64,000 bases of DNA from Cunninghamia lanceolata (lineage: Eukaryota > Streptophyta > Pinopsida > Cupressales > Cupressaceae): positions 13,586,501 to 13,650,500 of the forward strand of contig BSBN01000254.1 of NCBI GenBank assembly GCA_027924645.1. The letters are read 5' to 3'. Below, piece after piece: positions 9,774 through 22,371 of the stretch. Under the pieces are notes generated by a model, which saw only the letters and a list, made by a program, of their open reading frames with translations, was not told the DNA's origin and did no database searches. Positions within the stretch are counted from its first letter, which is position 1. Every line of letters starts with the position of its first letter. Both the position numbers and the translations under genes were made by a program.

Positions 9774-11438
9774 TTGACTGCACCCAAAATAGTAAAACAC
9801 AAAGATATTAAAATGCCTGAAGAATGGGCACTAGATCTTTGGGATACTGATAGTCAACCTGAAGCAGAAAATGAGAAACAACCACAATTGAGAGGACTCT
9901 CAATTAAAGAAATAGATGATCAGGTAGTAATCAAATTCTCATCCGGCAACCAGCCTGCCTTGTGTACTAGACCTTCCATGAGAACAGAAAGATTTTTCAA
10001 CTACAACCAACCTGGTCCATCTGTGAGTTCCTTACCTCGCTCCTAGAGCATTAGATTACAACCCTCTAAGGGTTTTGAAGAATTATTTAAAATCCCCTCT
10101 GTGGCAAAATCTAGCAGTTCTATAGCTTCAGCCATTCCTACTAGTTCTTCATGCACCCATCAAAAGTTTTCTGAATTAGATAATGGGTTGTATAGATGTG
10201 AAGACTGCTCCTTTGTTTTCAATCCTCCTAGATCCGGCCATTTCTGAATGTTTTCAGCCTGACAAGCCACTATGCTTGAATAGGATATTTCTGAGTCTAA
10301 TGAAAAGATCATAACCACTCCTACAGGTCCTTGTCCAGTACCTGAAACCATTCCTCCTTTTAAGGACTTTATATTGTTTGACACTACTGGTACTTATAAA
10401 GTTGATTTCTGGCCTCTGCATTTATTTCCTATCTCTAAAAACTCCCAAGGTACCAGCCAAAGCAAATTACTTAACTGGACAAACCTTTGTCTAAGGAAAT
10501 CCATGATCCTTACTGAGGATAGAAAGATCTGGCATCAGATCGAAGCAGTCAAGGCTGATAAAGCACGCCTCAATGCTCAAGAGAATTTTCATTCTCTTAT
10601 TTCCACTCTCGAATGCTTGGAAAAGTGTCTTACTGATCAATGGATGAACTTTGTTAACAAAGATCTCCAGGAACTCAAAGCCCAGTATAATGAGTTCAAA
10701 AGTCAAGCTGAAACCTGGTGGGTTGCCCAGCAGTGATCTTTAGATCAATAGAGAGAACTTCTGCAAAAGGTCTGAAGTGAAGTAAAATTAGATTGTGATG
10801 TGCTTGGTTCTCAATTGAATACTACAAATATACATGTAAAGCATAATGCTCAGAGACTCACTGAAATCTCTGAAGAAGTCCATTCAATTGCACAATCATA
10901 GCTTCTCATGAATGATTCCATCATATCAGAATCCTCCAACATACAGTCTACTCTCCATGAAGAGTCTAGGATTATTCAGTCTGTGACCCATACAGTTTGT
11001 CAACAACAGACTGTAAGGACAAAGAATTTCCCTTCTACTGCAAAGGGATATCTATAGGCTCAGTATGAAGGACCTAAGTTAACCACTGAAGTTAGGCAAC
11101 CTGTAATTGAAAAGGTTTATGATCCCTCTACAGGGAATCTAAGAGAAACCACTTCAGAGGAACAAGCCAAAGGAAAGTTCCAAATGGCTCATGGTTCTAG
11201 TTCTAATCCTAATGGATCTAATCCTGTTGATCCATTTAAAAATATTCAAACTTTGAAAGCTAATACACCGCCCCTTGTTAATTTTGATCATTTTGAAGAT
11301 ATTGAAAATACAAGAGGAATAGATGCAATGCGAGCCTGGATAACAAAATCTCCACAAAAGAAACACTTATATAGTAGAGCAATCACACCAAATAACAACT
11401 TTTTGACTCAAAGAGGGAAGTATGGACAACCAATCTAA
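9774..11438 (+). pseudogene. Pararetroviral polyprotein: post-movement-protein region, coiled coil and probable capsid N-terminus
   Basis: This is the movement-protein core frame continued, with stops at about 10044, 10734 and others. Readable blocks are 9774-10046 (acidic, WALDLWDTDSQPE), 10374-10736 (helical, coiled-coil-like, ending ETWWVAQQ) and 11184-11438 (FDHFEDIENTRGIDAMRAW, 84 codons). Its position between movement protein and where the capsid should begin suggests a virion-associated/coiled-coil segment and capsid N-terminus; this is inferred from order, not from a motif. Similarity stops near 11440, the right end of the insertion. Confidence 0.6.
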
Positions 11439-11440
11439 AC

Positions 11441-12120
11441 TTTTTCCTTTTTACTCTCAACATACTGATATTGTAGACAAAGTGACAACAAGGTATTTCT
11501 GTGATTCTGTAAGCACTTGAAACACCACTATTATTTATCAAGTCAACTCAAATGACAACATCCTTCAACACTCTGAATCATGTGATCATATAAAGAACCT
11601 GTGAAGTTCAACACAATACTGATCTTATCATGATTACTGCCATATTAATGGAGCTTGAGAAACCATAATACTGTAACTCCTGAAGTGAAGTACTGATCAA
11701 TGATAACAAACCAAATATGAAGCATTGCACCAATAATTATCATGAACATCATTTTGATCAAGGTACACTGTGATGGCCTTTTAACTCTTCTCAACCATGA
11801 ACTTATAAAATTCAAAGACAACATCATATAGATAGTCTTGATGATGAAAACATAAATGAAGCTCTCTTGACATCTTTGATACTCCCGAGTATCTCTAATC
11901 TGATCCTCTTATTCCAAAGCACCAATGTGAGTATCATGAAGATATCCTGATCAAATAGAAGCATCATGAAACAACAACTTTAACAACATTACCTGACAAC
12001 TCCACATCTTTGTGAACTGCCAAGCAATAAACAACTATCTCCTCCTGATGTCTTGCAACAACTTACATCATCATACTGACCACACTTTTGACATCAATGA
12101 CAACCTGTCACTATCACACT
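11441..12120 (-). repeat. Copia LTR-like fragment, 5' portion (minus)
   Basis: Read on the minus strand this opens with a 16-mer, TTGTCATTGATGTCAA (complement of 12088-12103), identical to the stretch about 25 bases inside the LTR of copia F. No coding potential. It may be the 5' half of the K LTR, displaced by the pararetrovirus. The boundary with the next fragment lies somewhere in 12104-12135. Confidence 0.4.
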
Positions 12121-12129
12121 TTTCCCAAA

Positions 12130-12839
12130 TGCGACACCTATAACCTATAATCATAAGACTTGGTTTGGGGGTTTTGGTGTTTAGAGGTTTGCCTTAGTCA
12201 AACCCTAGAGGATACTTAAGTCTTTGAACACCATTGTCAGAAAAAGAGTGCATACCCTTGTGAGGCAAAGGCAAAAACCAAAGGAATCAATGATAAAAAC
12301 ACAATGATATGTCACCTTGTAGTGAAGGTCCCATGGAGGAAGATGTTCTTCATGCCATTAGGAGATTAATTCTCAAATCTACAAATATCAACACAAAAAG
12401 CATACAAGTCTTCTCTTGCAACACAATAGAAAGACTTTAATCACCTTGAGAAGTCCTAGAGTTCACAATGATCATCTAGTTTACAAATGAATTCCTACAC
12501 ATGCTTATATATGCACCTACAAGCATTCCTGCCAAGATTTTAAAAATCAAACTTTACCGTGTCAGCAAAATAACCACCTAACGATCAAAAACCATCACCT
12601 AGAAATTAGGGCTATCCCAAAATAGGGCAGGACTAGGGTGTGGGTGCCCAAGTCCTCCCCCCTATTTTGGGTAGGGTACAACTCAAGGGGTCCTCCTAGG
12701 TCCCATTTGTCATGTTACCTAGGGCTCATTCTGTCAGGATGCTAAAATATGAAATAAAATGTCCTAAATGCAAGCTAAAGACTCGAGAGCTAAACCTTAT
12801 GAGGGAAAATCCCCCAAGGAGACATTTTCTGACGTTACA
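12130..12839 (-). repeat. Truncated LTR of the gypsy L family (minus)
   Basis: The reverse complement starts TGTAACGTCAGAAAATG and follows the first ~700 bases of the L LTRs at 55736 and 61280. Shared stretches include CTTATGAGG (LTR start side), CATGACAAATGGGACCTAG and the CACGGTAA block. The 3' ~550 bases of the LTR are missing. No polypurine tract adjoins it. Confidence 0.75.
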
Positions 12840-14255
12840 AAAAGAAAAAGTCAATTCCAACAATAAGGGATAAAACGAGCTCAATTTCAACAGTAAATCA
12901 AACATGACCATCTAGGTCACAAGATAAGTAAATATCAAATTTTGTGCTATACGTTTTCCTAAATAAGAATAAAATTTCAATGTTGGTCCTTACAATGTAT
13001 AAAGAAATTACCAAATTCAATGAATAAAATTTAAAAATTCAAAAGTTCCACATTACATGGGCTATGTGACTAATTCTAGCCACTAGAGAGAGAGTATGAT
13101 GCTACACTATGCGTGGATCTAAAATTGAGGCAAGTAAGAGAACACACTCAATCGCACCAACCATAACGAGTCCTCTAAGACTCCAAACACATAAGATCAT
13201 CTCTACCTAACCACACAAACATCATTCAAGATGCCCAACAACAAAGATTGCATCCCATTCAAGGGAATCATAATCATCATGCAAAGACACACACAATCAT
13301 ACTCTAGCAAACATATAGAAACCAAGATTACACTAGGACAAAATTAGGTTCACAACCCAAGATATCCCAACACATCAATCTTTCCAACAAGTAGCAGTTA
13401 ACATTTCTCACCAATCAAGGATTCACAAATCATATGGATAATGCATTAATGAGACATTCTCATGAGACTAAATTTCTTCACACGTGATGACAAGAATACT
13501 AAATGCACACTAAGAAATGACAAAATCACAACTCAAGGTCACAAGATGCAAGGTTTGCTATTTCACTCATGATTCTAACACCTCAACATCACAAGGACTA
13601 TACAAATGACCCTTTTCACACCTCTTTTTTTTTGTAATGCAATAAATACACTTAGGTTCCCACATGAATTCTAGGAAAGAATGTAATCTAGGAACATAAG
13701 TCATTACCCTGAATGATCTATCTAGCAAAGCAATGCAGTACTATCTTTCTTACAACCACATAATGAATCCATACACAGGGACATGCTCTTAATAAAATTA
13801 TGCAATACGCATTCAAGCAAGCATTCTCAATCACTATGCAAAGGCAATTATTAAATACGACAATCATATGATCAAACATCTTCTTTCACATATTAATGAA
13901 TAACTCTTTAAAAGAGTAAACCAAGTTCAATCACGTTCAAGAACATAGTTTTTTCTTTCACACAAGGTTCTCATAACTCTACTACCACAAATGGTCATAC
14001 AAGCACAAGCATGACCCTACAAAGGCTCATTCCAAGCCTTTAGGACATCAAGAAGGAAAACACACATAAGCAACTTCTCAACAATCACTAGGGTCTATCT
14101 AACCCCGAAATAATGTATTCCTCATGCACACATGCAAGGAAGACATAACAAAAGAAAGCACATGCCACTCACAACAAGACAACACATAAGGACCCACTCA
14201 TGCTCATTCAAACCAAGCAATCACACACACCCAAAGCTCCCAATGCTAGAACCAT
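12840..14255 (-). other. Leader or internal non-coding region of element B
   Basis: This lies directly inside the B PBS in minus orientation. No frame longer than about 60 codons and no recognisable domain. It is AC-rich, typical of a long untranslated leader. Confidence 0.45.
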
Positions 14256-14267
14256 GCTCTGATACCA
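14256..14267 (-). promoter_or_regulatory. Primer binding site of element B
   Basis: The complement reads TGGTATCAGAGC (tRNA-iMet). It sits two bases from the TG at 14270 that opens the LTR. Confidence 0.85.
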
Positions 14268-14269
14268 AA

Positions 14270-15237
14270 TGTAAAGTATGCTTTCCATAACAAAAGTTAC
14301 TAAAGTAAATACTCCACTTATTTACATCAATTCAAGTAAAAGGATAGATCTCATAAACATTAATCAATAATATCATTAAATCTTACAATTCGCATACTTA
14401 ATCTAGGTATTAGCACTATAAAACAATATACAAGGTCCATTGGCTTTCATTCCATAAATCATCCAAGATAATTACAAGGTTTAGTAATCATGTACAATAT
14501 AAGAATAATAAATCAAATAAACTCTCCACTCGCCACAAACCCACATGGTCCTCTTGCGATCTAAGAGATGGGAACATGGGTCAAAAGCTTTTCTTCCCAA
14601 TGATGAATTAATTACACTTCCCCGGATCCCTTCATAACATGAAGGAAACCCAGCCCTACACGAAACATCTAGCAACCTAGAAACAACTGGCATGAGGGAA
14701 CATCCGATGCAACTTGAAGTGTAATGTGCAAATCTAAATAATGATATGCAAATTATCAACAGGATGTGGTAGAGATATATAAACAAAGTTTTGCTAGACA
14801 AATATTTATCTAATTTCAATGAATTCCCAGCTTGGCCAAGCATATAAAATAGTTTAAGGTTCAATTCCTGAAAAGAGGAAAAGCCATCTCTAATATTCTA
14901 CATTTGGCATCCTAGCCTAGAAAGCAACCCCAAACACACATAAGAGATATTCTACTTTCTTTTCAAACAAAAACAAACCATGTTCACCTAGATATTATTA
15001 CTAATCCCTTTCTTTTGTACAAGAAAATGAATTCTCTTTCAAACAATATTTTTAATAAAAAAGCCTAAGCATATGTTGATTCAAGATACATAAAATAGAG
15101 ATATCTTAACTCATTCCAATCTTAATTACTCTAAAGAGTCAAGTGTCTAGATCTTTTTATCACATATGTTTGCCTAGATACAGCTACACATTCTTTACTT
15201 TTGCTCTATCAACTTAGAATACAAAGCAATACATTAA
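14270..15237 (-). repeat. LTR of element B (inner part; outer edge unknown)
   Basis: The inner edge is set by the PBS (minus-strand LTR end CTTTACA). A 127-codon minus frame at 14481-14864 has no recognisable similarity and is not called. The LTR probably continues through the TA arrays; no partner LTR or TSD was found. Confidence 0.5.
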
Positions 15238-15811
<574 letters not shown>

Positions 15812-15814
<3 letters not shown>

Positions 15815-18269
15815 TAACAATGTCATATTGCCAATTAAGCATCTTTAGGTGACAACATATGAAGGTAGGTTGAATAGATATATCCTATCTTTGCTACATG
15901 GATACATTCAAGTTACACATGAAAACACTAAAGCTAGGTATACTATTTATCCATATATCTTTCATAAATATTCATATGAATCTAAATACTATGAATGTCA
16001 ATTTGTAAGCTAGTAATAAATAGAAATATCATTTATTCATTTAACAGAAATATAAATAGAACTAAAAACTAGTTAATTCCCAAACCCATATTTCATTCTT
16101 TTAATAGTTTAAAGAAAACTAATGTGAACTACTTTCTACCCAAAGCTAGTTTATAATTCATAGCACTTCATTATAACAAAGATTAATAAGAGTGTATAGA
16201 TATTGCTTGCATCACATAATTTAAATTTAAAAGTATAGGTAATAATCAGAAAATATACTATCTCAGTTCCAAGCAATAATCTAACTGCTTCAGGGAGTAT
16301 TAAATCATGCTACAGAAATAGAACATGTCTAACAACAGGAAGAATAGTATGGAGACATAAATAAAAGAACTGTTGTGAGGATTTAATATGGCTATGATAG
16401 GGTATAAATAAAAGCTACAGGGTTCACTCAATCCGTTACATGAAAAATAGACTGTGACAGTAATGCAAATAAGATGCCATAAAGATAAAGTAAAAAGTAG
16501 TTTCAAAAACTTAAAGTTTCCTCTATTAAAGAACTATCCTAGAACGCTACAGGGTAGCAATTAATTTTCTAAATAAAAGAAGCTAATTCTGCTATGACAA
16601 AAACTTCTAACAACAACAGTAAGAAAAATAAACAACTATAGAATTAAATAAACAACTGTCTCAATGTTAAGTAACTGTGACAAGGATTATGTACTGTCAT
16701 CTAAAGTTAAAAGGAGGTTGATACCTATAGTAAGGCCAACCAATCAGGCTAATGGGAAAAGTACACTAGCCAATACAAAAAATGGTTTAAGTTTTAAGCA
16801 ATTCATACTTTATGTAGGCCGATAGATGGGCAATACAAGCAAACAAAAACAAGAAACAAACCGCTTCTTGAGCCATAGGCTGTTGAAATTAGGGATGATG
16901 TTTGTCAAGAATAACTCAATTCGAATGGAGAAAGATTTAGGTCAACCAAAAACTAAAGGCTGATTGAACTGAGCTCGAAAGAGGCATAGAAGTGATGGGC
17001 TTTATGTAGATTCAGAGGAATAGTTATCAAGAATAAGATATCTAATAACAGCGACCAAGGAAGGACTCAGGCCAACGTCAACAAAGGAAAAGAAAGGTCA
17101 ATGCCAAAAGAATAATACATATGAAGAAAAAGTAGGCTGAAAAGAAATAAAACAAGGCATAGATGGTGCCCAATGAATAAGTCGATCAAAGTATCATGAA
17201 TATCAGAAAAAGGACAAGTTGTAGACCATTATTTAATTAATCTACACAGTCAGATTTTTACAATATAATTTTAGAGAAAATTACTTGGTTTTTACTTGTT
17301 TTCCAAAGGGGGTCGAGTCTTCTTTTGTTGCTGATCCCTCCTCTCCTTTCTATTGCTCCAAAAGAGTGACCATTTCTTTCTTCAGTCTTCCATTTTTATT
17401 AAAAATTCCCCTGCTAAACTTGGCATTCATAAATTTAGGTTTGGAGATCCTTTTAATAACTACCAGTTCACTTTAGTTTTGCATTAAAAAATCCTCCAAT
17501 TTTCTTTGAAATTTTAATTCTGTTGTTACTGTCACTCCTTAGTTTCGCATGACAAAAGCTTTTTTTATTATTATTTTATTTAGATACCTAATCATAATAT
17601 ATATATATATATTATTAATATAATTTATTTATCTTTAATAAAACCTATTTATTTTTAGTCTAACCAAGACAGTGTTTTCAAACAATAATATATTATATAA
17701 ATAGGAAAACACTTTTATTATTTATAATTAAATAACATAATATACACAATTCCATTAAATATAATTTGAAGGAACATAATAATTCATGACTAATTTATGC
17801 ATTCGAAAAGACTTACTGTAGCAACTTAACCACATATTTGCCTACTCACAAAACATCAATCACATTCATGAACCATATAATAATGCATATTAACACCATT
17901 CAAAATGAAATATGACATGAGACTATGTGAATATGTGAGTGCATAAGTTTTATCCATCCCAACAATTCTTGCCAGGCAGCTAGAACATTTCTACCTCAAC
18001 CATCTTCTTGTCTTCGATGTTCTTCCTGCACTCAGTGGCACTTCAGATTTTCATTAATAGGTTAGTTCCTTATAATTATAGCTGAAGAAAAGTAAAATGT
18101 ACCTCCATAATCATATCAATAATATTCCATTATTAAATCAGCTTTCTAAATTATGCATTTATAACATTCACGATAGTTACTTTCACACATGTGGAATCAC
18201 TCATGGTAAATCAATCATAGTAAAATGGCCAATAATCTAAATTAATAATAAGTCCAAAAATGAGATGTA
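15812..18269. other. AT-rich unassigned stretch
   Basis: No long frames or known motifs. It may contain the outer part of the B LTR. A short (TA) run lies near 17590 and an AT-rich block runs from 17570 to 17760. Confidence 0.35.
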
Positions 18270-18299
18270 AAACATGTTCATTCTTTCTATATGGAGTTG

Positions 18300-19352
18300 T
18301 GATGTAGGAGCATCCATGGCATAGTGGCAATCATGTGTCAACTAAAATATGTTTAATTTTTATGTTGCATTTTTGGAGTGGTTTGAATTTCATATTTTAA
18401 TTTTATGAAATTCATTTTGCTATGCATTTGTATGTCATGTCATATTTTAAAATTAAAATGTGAATTTGGAGTTAACTTGAGAAAAGCAAGGTAGTGGAGA
18501 TAGTGGGAATTGTGATTTAAAATCACAAAATCTTGAAAAAGCAAAAGGGGTCGTTTGTTTTTTGGAGGTTTCCAATTCTATTTAAATTAGAAAATTTAAG
18601 ATTCCTAAGTCCCTAAAAAATAGGTCTGGAGAGAGTGGGTGCCCAAGTTAAGGAAATTAGATTTTTATTTAATACATGAAAGTAAGAATGCTAAAAATAG
18701 CCCCACAACAAAGCATGGCAAGTCACAAAATTGAAATGGCTTATTTTAGTCAATATTAATTGATTAAAATAAATAAAATTTGGATTTTCCAAAGGAGGCA
18801 TTGCATTTTGGAGAGTGGGATGGAAATTAATTGAAATGCACATAAATTAATGCAAATTACATTTTTCAGGCAAATGAGAGGAGATACAAAAAGAAAATGT
18901 AATTCATTTTTTAGCAGAGTTCTCTTTCAAACTATAGGGGAGACAAAGGGTAGGCATGGCATACCTCCAAGAGGGATTTTGGATTGTGTTGTTGTAGGTT
19001 TGAAGATTTTTGGACAGCCATTGAAAGCTCAAGAGGAGCAGATGCAAATTGCATAGTTATTTGTTGAGATTTTTGTGTTGTTGCAGGAGTTAGAAAGAGT
19101 GATGTGGTAGAACACTGATTTGCTGTAGCAAATCATTTTATATCTTTGTTTTTTTAAGTTTTGTAAGGGCTTGTTGTAGTCCCATTATCTTTTTTGGATT
19201 GCTGTAATTTTCTTTTATTAAGATTGGATGAATCAATTAAAATTGGTTGCAATTTGCAAACCAGATTTGCAGGCAATTGTTGCAAGTTTAATTTTAGTCT
19301 GTGTGTGTGATATTTCATGTGAGAACTATTTATTTCAATCCCCTCTGCATAA
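18300..19352 (+). repeat. 5' LTR of element G
   Basis: Starts TGATGTAGGAGC. Ends CTGCATAA, a mutated form of the CTACATCA seen in the right LTR. It is highly similar to 20335-21388 along its full length. Confidence 0.9.
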
Positions 19353-19353
19353 A

Positions 19354-19366
19354 TTGGTATCAAATC
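19354..19366 (+). promoter_or_regulatory. Primer binding site of element G
   Basis: TTGGTATCAAATC, close to the tRNA-iMet complement TGGTATCAGAGC, lies one base inside the left LTR. Confidence 0.7.
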
Positions 19367-19694
19367 TTAGAAGGTCTGGGCAAAAGAGAGTTTGGTGTTT
19401 GCGGGTTTTTGTTTGTGCAAGTTGAACAGAGAACCTGGTTGCCAAAAGACTAGGTAGAGGAAAAGAAGAAGAGACCTAGGTGAGGCAAAGACAAGAGGAA
19501 GCAAGGTTAAATGGATTTCTTGAAGAGAAGATGGATTTGTTGAGAAGGTGCCTATAGGCTAGGGGTTCACAAAAGAAGAAGCAAGAAGAAAAAGAGAGGA
19601 AAAGATAAAGCAAAAGAAGAAGGATCAAGAATTTAGGCAAGCGCTAGAGGAAATCAATATGAGGATAGAAATATTTGATACTGAGATGGAGTAG

Positions 19695-20342
19695 ATGTAT
19701 AGTCAAGCTAGAAGTTGGCATTTGGCAGTAAAGAAGAAAGTTGTATGGCCTATTAGAAAGATTATTCAAAGAAGGAAAAGACAAGCAAGGCAAGCAACCA
19801 TAGAGGAAGAGGTAAAGTTTGAATCTAATGTTCAAGATGTGCAGGGTGAGAAACATGATGTTGATCAAGTTATTGATAAAACTATTGATGTTGAGACTAA
19901 TGATATGGTTGATGATATTGTTTCTGATAAACAAGTAGAGAAAGTTGTTGGTATTGATACTCAAGTTACTAATGATAAAATTGATGTTGATATTCATAAT
20001 CAAGTTGTTGTTGCTAATGAAGTTGCTAATGAGGATGAGGCAATTTTGTTTGCTAATGAGGTATGTGTAGGTTTACAAAAGTATAATGTAGGTGAATATG
20101 CTACTATATTGTGTGATGAAGACATCCATGAAGATGTTGAGCTATATCCTCAAGAGTTGGAGCTTTGGAGCCTAGACGTTGAGAGAATATTGGATAGAAG
20201 AAGGCACAAGAAGAAGAATAGGAAGAAGGGACCAGAGATGTTTGTAAATATGAAGGATGAGGTGCCGAATAATTGGAAGACTAGGAAGAAAATGATAATT
20301 CAATGGGGGTTGGATTCTTTTTTCTTTGCGAGTATGATGTAG
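19695..20342 (+). CDS. Element G ORF: charged protein of unknown function
   Basis: A frame of 215 codons filling most of the internal region; its stop falls a few bases inside the right LTR. The same frame is open upstream to about 19550, interrupted only by an amber codon at 19692-19694, so the original product may have been about 260 residues. Composition: basic N-terminal part (RKIIQRRKRQARQ), a long acidic valine/aspartate-rich middle (codons ~40-130) and a basic tail (ILDRRRHKKKNRKKGPEMF) followed by a hydrophobic, aromatic end. There are no zinc knuckles and no catalytic motifs. By position it could be a Gag-like or RNA-binding protein, as in gag-only (TR-GAG) elements, but I do not recognise it. 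Confidence 0.5.
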   Translation: MYSQARSWHLAVKKKVVWPIRKIIQRRKRQARQATIEEEVKFESNVQDVQGEKHDVDQVIDKTIDVETNDMVDDIVSDKQVEKVVGIDTQVTNDKIDVDIHNQVVVANEVANEDEAILFANEVCVGLQKYNVGEYATILCDEDIHEDVELYPQELELWSLDVERILDRRRHKKKNRKKGPEMFVNMKDEVPNNWKTRKKMIIQWGLDSFFFASMM

Positions 20343-21388
20343 GAGCATCCATGGCATAGTAGCAATCCTGTGTCAACTAAAATATGTTTAATTTTTATGT
20401 TGCATTTTTGGAGTGGTTTGAATTTCATATTTTAATTTTATGAAATTCATTTTTTTGTGCATTTGGATGTCATGTCATATTTTAAAATTAAAATATGAAT
20501 TTGGAGTTAACTTGAGAAAAGCAAGATAGTGGAGATAGTGGGAATTGTGATTTCAAATCACAAAATCTTGAAAAAGCCAAAGGGGGCGTTGGTTTTTTGG
20601 AGGTTTCCAATTCTATTTAAATTAGAAAATTTAAGATTCCCAAATCCCTAAAAAATAGGGCTGGAGAGAGTGGGTACCCAAGTTAAGGAAAGTAGATTTT
20701 TATTTAATACATGAAAGTAAGAATGCTAAAAATAGCCCTACAACAAAGCATGGAAAGTCACAAAATTGAAATGGCTTATTTTAGTCAATATTAATTGATT
20801 AAAATAAATAAAATTTGTCTTTTCCAAAGGAGGCATTGCATTTTGGAGAGTGGGCTGGAAATTAATTGAAATGCACATAAATTAATGCAAATTACATTTT
20901 TCAGGCAAATGAGAGGAGATACGAAAAGAAAATGTAATTCATTTTTTAGCAAATTTTTTTTTCAGATTGTAGGGGAGACAAAGGGGAGGCATGACATACC
21001 TCCAAGAGGGATTTTAGATTGTGTTGTTGTAGGTTTGAAGATTTTGGGATAGCCATTGAAAGCTCAAGAAGAGCATATGCAAATTGCATAGTTATTTGTT
21101 GAGATCTTTTTGTGTTGTTGCAGGAGTTAGAAAGAGTGATGTGGCAGAACTTTGATTTGCTATAGCAAATCATTTTATATCTGATTTTTTTAAGTTTTGT
21201 AAGGGATTGTTGTAGACCCATTATCCTTTTTGGATTGGTGTAATTTTCTTTTATTAAGATTGGATGAATGAATGAAAATTGGTTGCAAGTTGCAAACCAT
21301 ATTTGCAGGCAATTGTTGCAAGTTTAATTTTAGTCTATGTGTGTGAGATTTCATGTGAGAGTTGTTTATTTCAATCCCCTCTACATCA
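20335..21388 (+). repeat. 3' LTR of element G
   Basis: Near-identical to 18300-19352 and ends CTACATCA before the TSD. A G-run (ATGGGGGTTGGA, about 20302-20313) lies some 20 bases upstream rather than directly adjacent; it is the only polypurine-tract candidate. Confidence 0.9.
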
Positions 21389-22158
21389 AGTTGTCTTTTG
21401 TCTTTGAATGCCACAATCTTTACATAATGTTTCAAAATCATTAGAGGAAAATTCACTGCCATTGTTAGTCCTCAAACATTTTATTTTCTTTCCAGTCTGC
21501 AACTCAACCATTGCTTTAAATTCTCTAAATCGACTATAAACTTCACATTTATTCTTTAGAAAATATACCCACATCCTTCTACTATAATCATCAATAAATG
21601 AAACATAATATGTGAATTTCATAATGGAAGGAACATCTACATGAACAAACACATTAGAATGAATAAGATCCAATACACCACAAGATTTATGAGAACTCGA
21701 GTAAAACTAAACATGATTTTGTTTACCATAAATGCAATGCTCACATAAATCAAAATCAAGATTACAATCATTCAACCCTTGAACAAGGTTTTTATTTTTC
21801 AAGGTCCTTAGACCCTTTTCTTCTATGTGGCCTAATCTCTAGTGCCATAACATAGTCTTCTCTATAGGCAATTTTGATTTAGAAGAAAGAGCACCCTTAG
21901 GTACTCAGAAGCCACGACCATGCATTGAAAATGAAACCCTCATTTTCTAATGAAATATTCACATATTCCTCTTTTCACAAAAATACTATTGCACTCAACA
22001 GTGCATGCATCACACTTATACAATGTGCCAAAACTGACATCTCTACCAATCACCATAGCACCTCTTACCATCTTGCATCCTGAATTAGAAAAGACTACAT
22101 GCACACCCACATCTATTAGTTTGCTTACAAATAATAAATTTTGTGTTAATCCAAGGAT
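21389..22158 (-). pseudogene. Copia E: GAG-pre-integrase and integrase core fragment
   Basis: Read leftward on the minus strand. A zinc-binding segment DLCEHCIYGKQ (about 21730-21760) is followed by the integrase core MDLIHSNVFVHV...FIDDYSRRMWVYFLKNK and LRTNNGSEFSSNDFE, ending GIQRQKTT at the element G insertion. The expected HTDVxGP Asp reads HSNVF, and the second catalytic position reads TNNGSEF instead of TDNGGEF, so both visible Asp positions are mutated. The integrase region is cut at 21389 by element G; only about 30 bases of it are recognisable left of G near 18270-18299, after a deletion. Confidence 0.8.
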
Positions 22159-22371
22159 CTACAACACAACATTAATCCTTTTTATTCTATCATCAGGAAA
22201 TTTATTTTTAACTTTACCATGTCCAATAATATTTAAATGAGAATCATCACCCAAGTACACCTTACCTCCATCAAATTCTTCATATTCAGAAAACCAATCT
22301 CTATTAGGCATTATATGGAAAGATTCACCTGAGTCAATTAACCATCCATCATTACATGCACGAGTGGCCAA
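22159..22371 (-). pseudogene. Copia E: aspartic protease
   Basis: A frame of 70 codons with WLIDSGESFHIMPNRDWF, the copia retropepsin signature (WxxDSGAS with Ala changed to Glu), and GGKVYLGDDSHLNIIGHGKV. It processes the Gag-Pol polyprotein in live elements. It lies between the E Gag and integrase pieces, in the correct copia order. Confidence 0.85.

Larger units (their letters stand above)
3790..11438 (+). mobile_element. Endogenous pararetrovirus (Caulimoviridae-like), one circularly permuted, inactivated copy
   Basis: The modules read, in order: capsid C-terminus with zinc knuckle, aspartic protease, RT, RNase H, unknown C-terminal domain, non-coding region with TATA box and tRNA-Met PBS, 30K-type movement protein, coiled-coil region and a probable capsid N-terminus. 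On a circular caulimovirid map this is one complete turn starting and ending in the capsid gene. The length (~7.65 kb, perhaps 7.9 kb if 3541-3789 belongs) fits the family's 7-8 kb genomes. There is no integrase and there are no LTRs. Many stops and frame changes make it non-functional. A petuvirus/florendovirus/gymnosperm-EPRV relationship is likely from the module order; the genus is not determined. Confidence 0.85.
18300..21388 (+). mobile_element. Non-autonomous LTR retrotransposon G with its own ORF
   Basis: Two ~1.05-kb LTRs flank 982 bases of internal DNA. The LTR tips are TGATGTAG...CTACATCA (8-bp inverted repeat in the right LTR). The element is flanked by the TSD AGTTG at 18295-18299 and 21389-21393. 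A PBS follows the left LTR. The interior has no protease, integrase or RT, so it must borrow enzymes. It sits inside the integrase region of copia E, whose minus-strand sequence continues on both sides for at least a few codons. Confidence 0.9.

Noticed and set aside
14481..14864. 127-codon minus-strand frame inside the B LTR
   Set aside because: Composition looks random, no motif, and it lies wholly inside an LTR.
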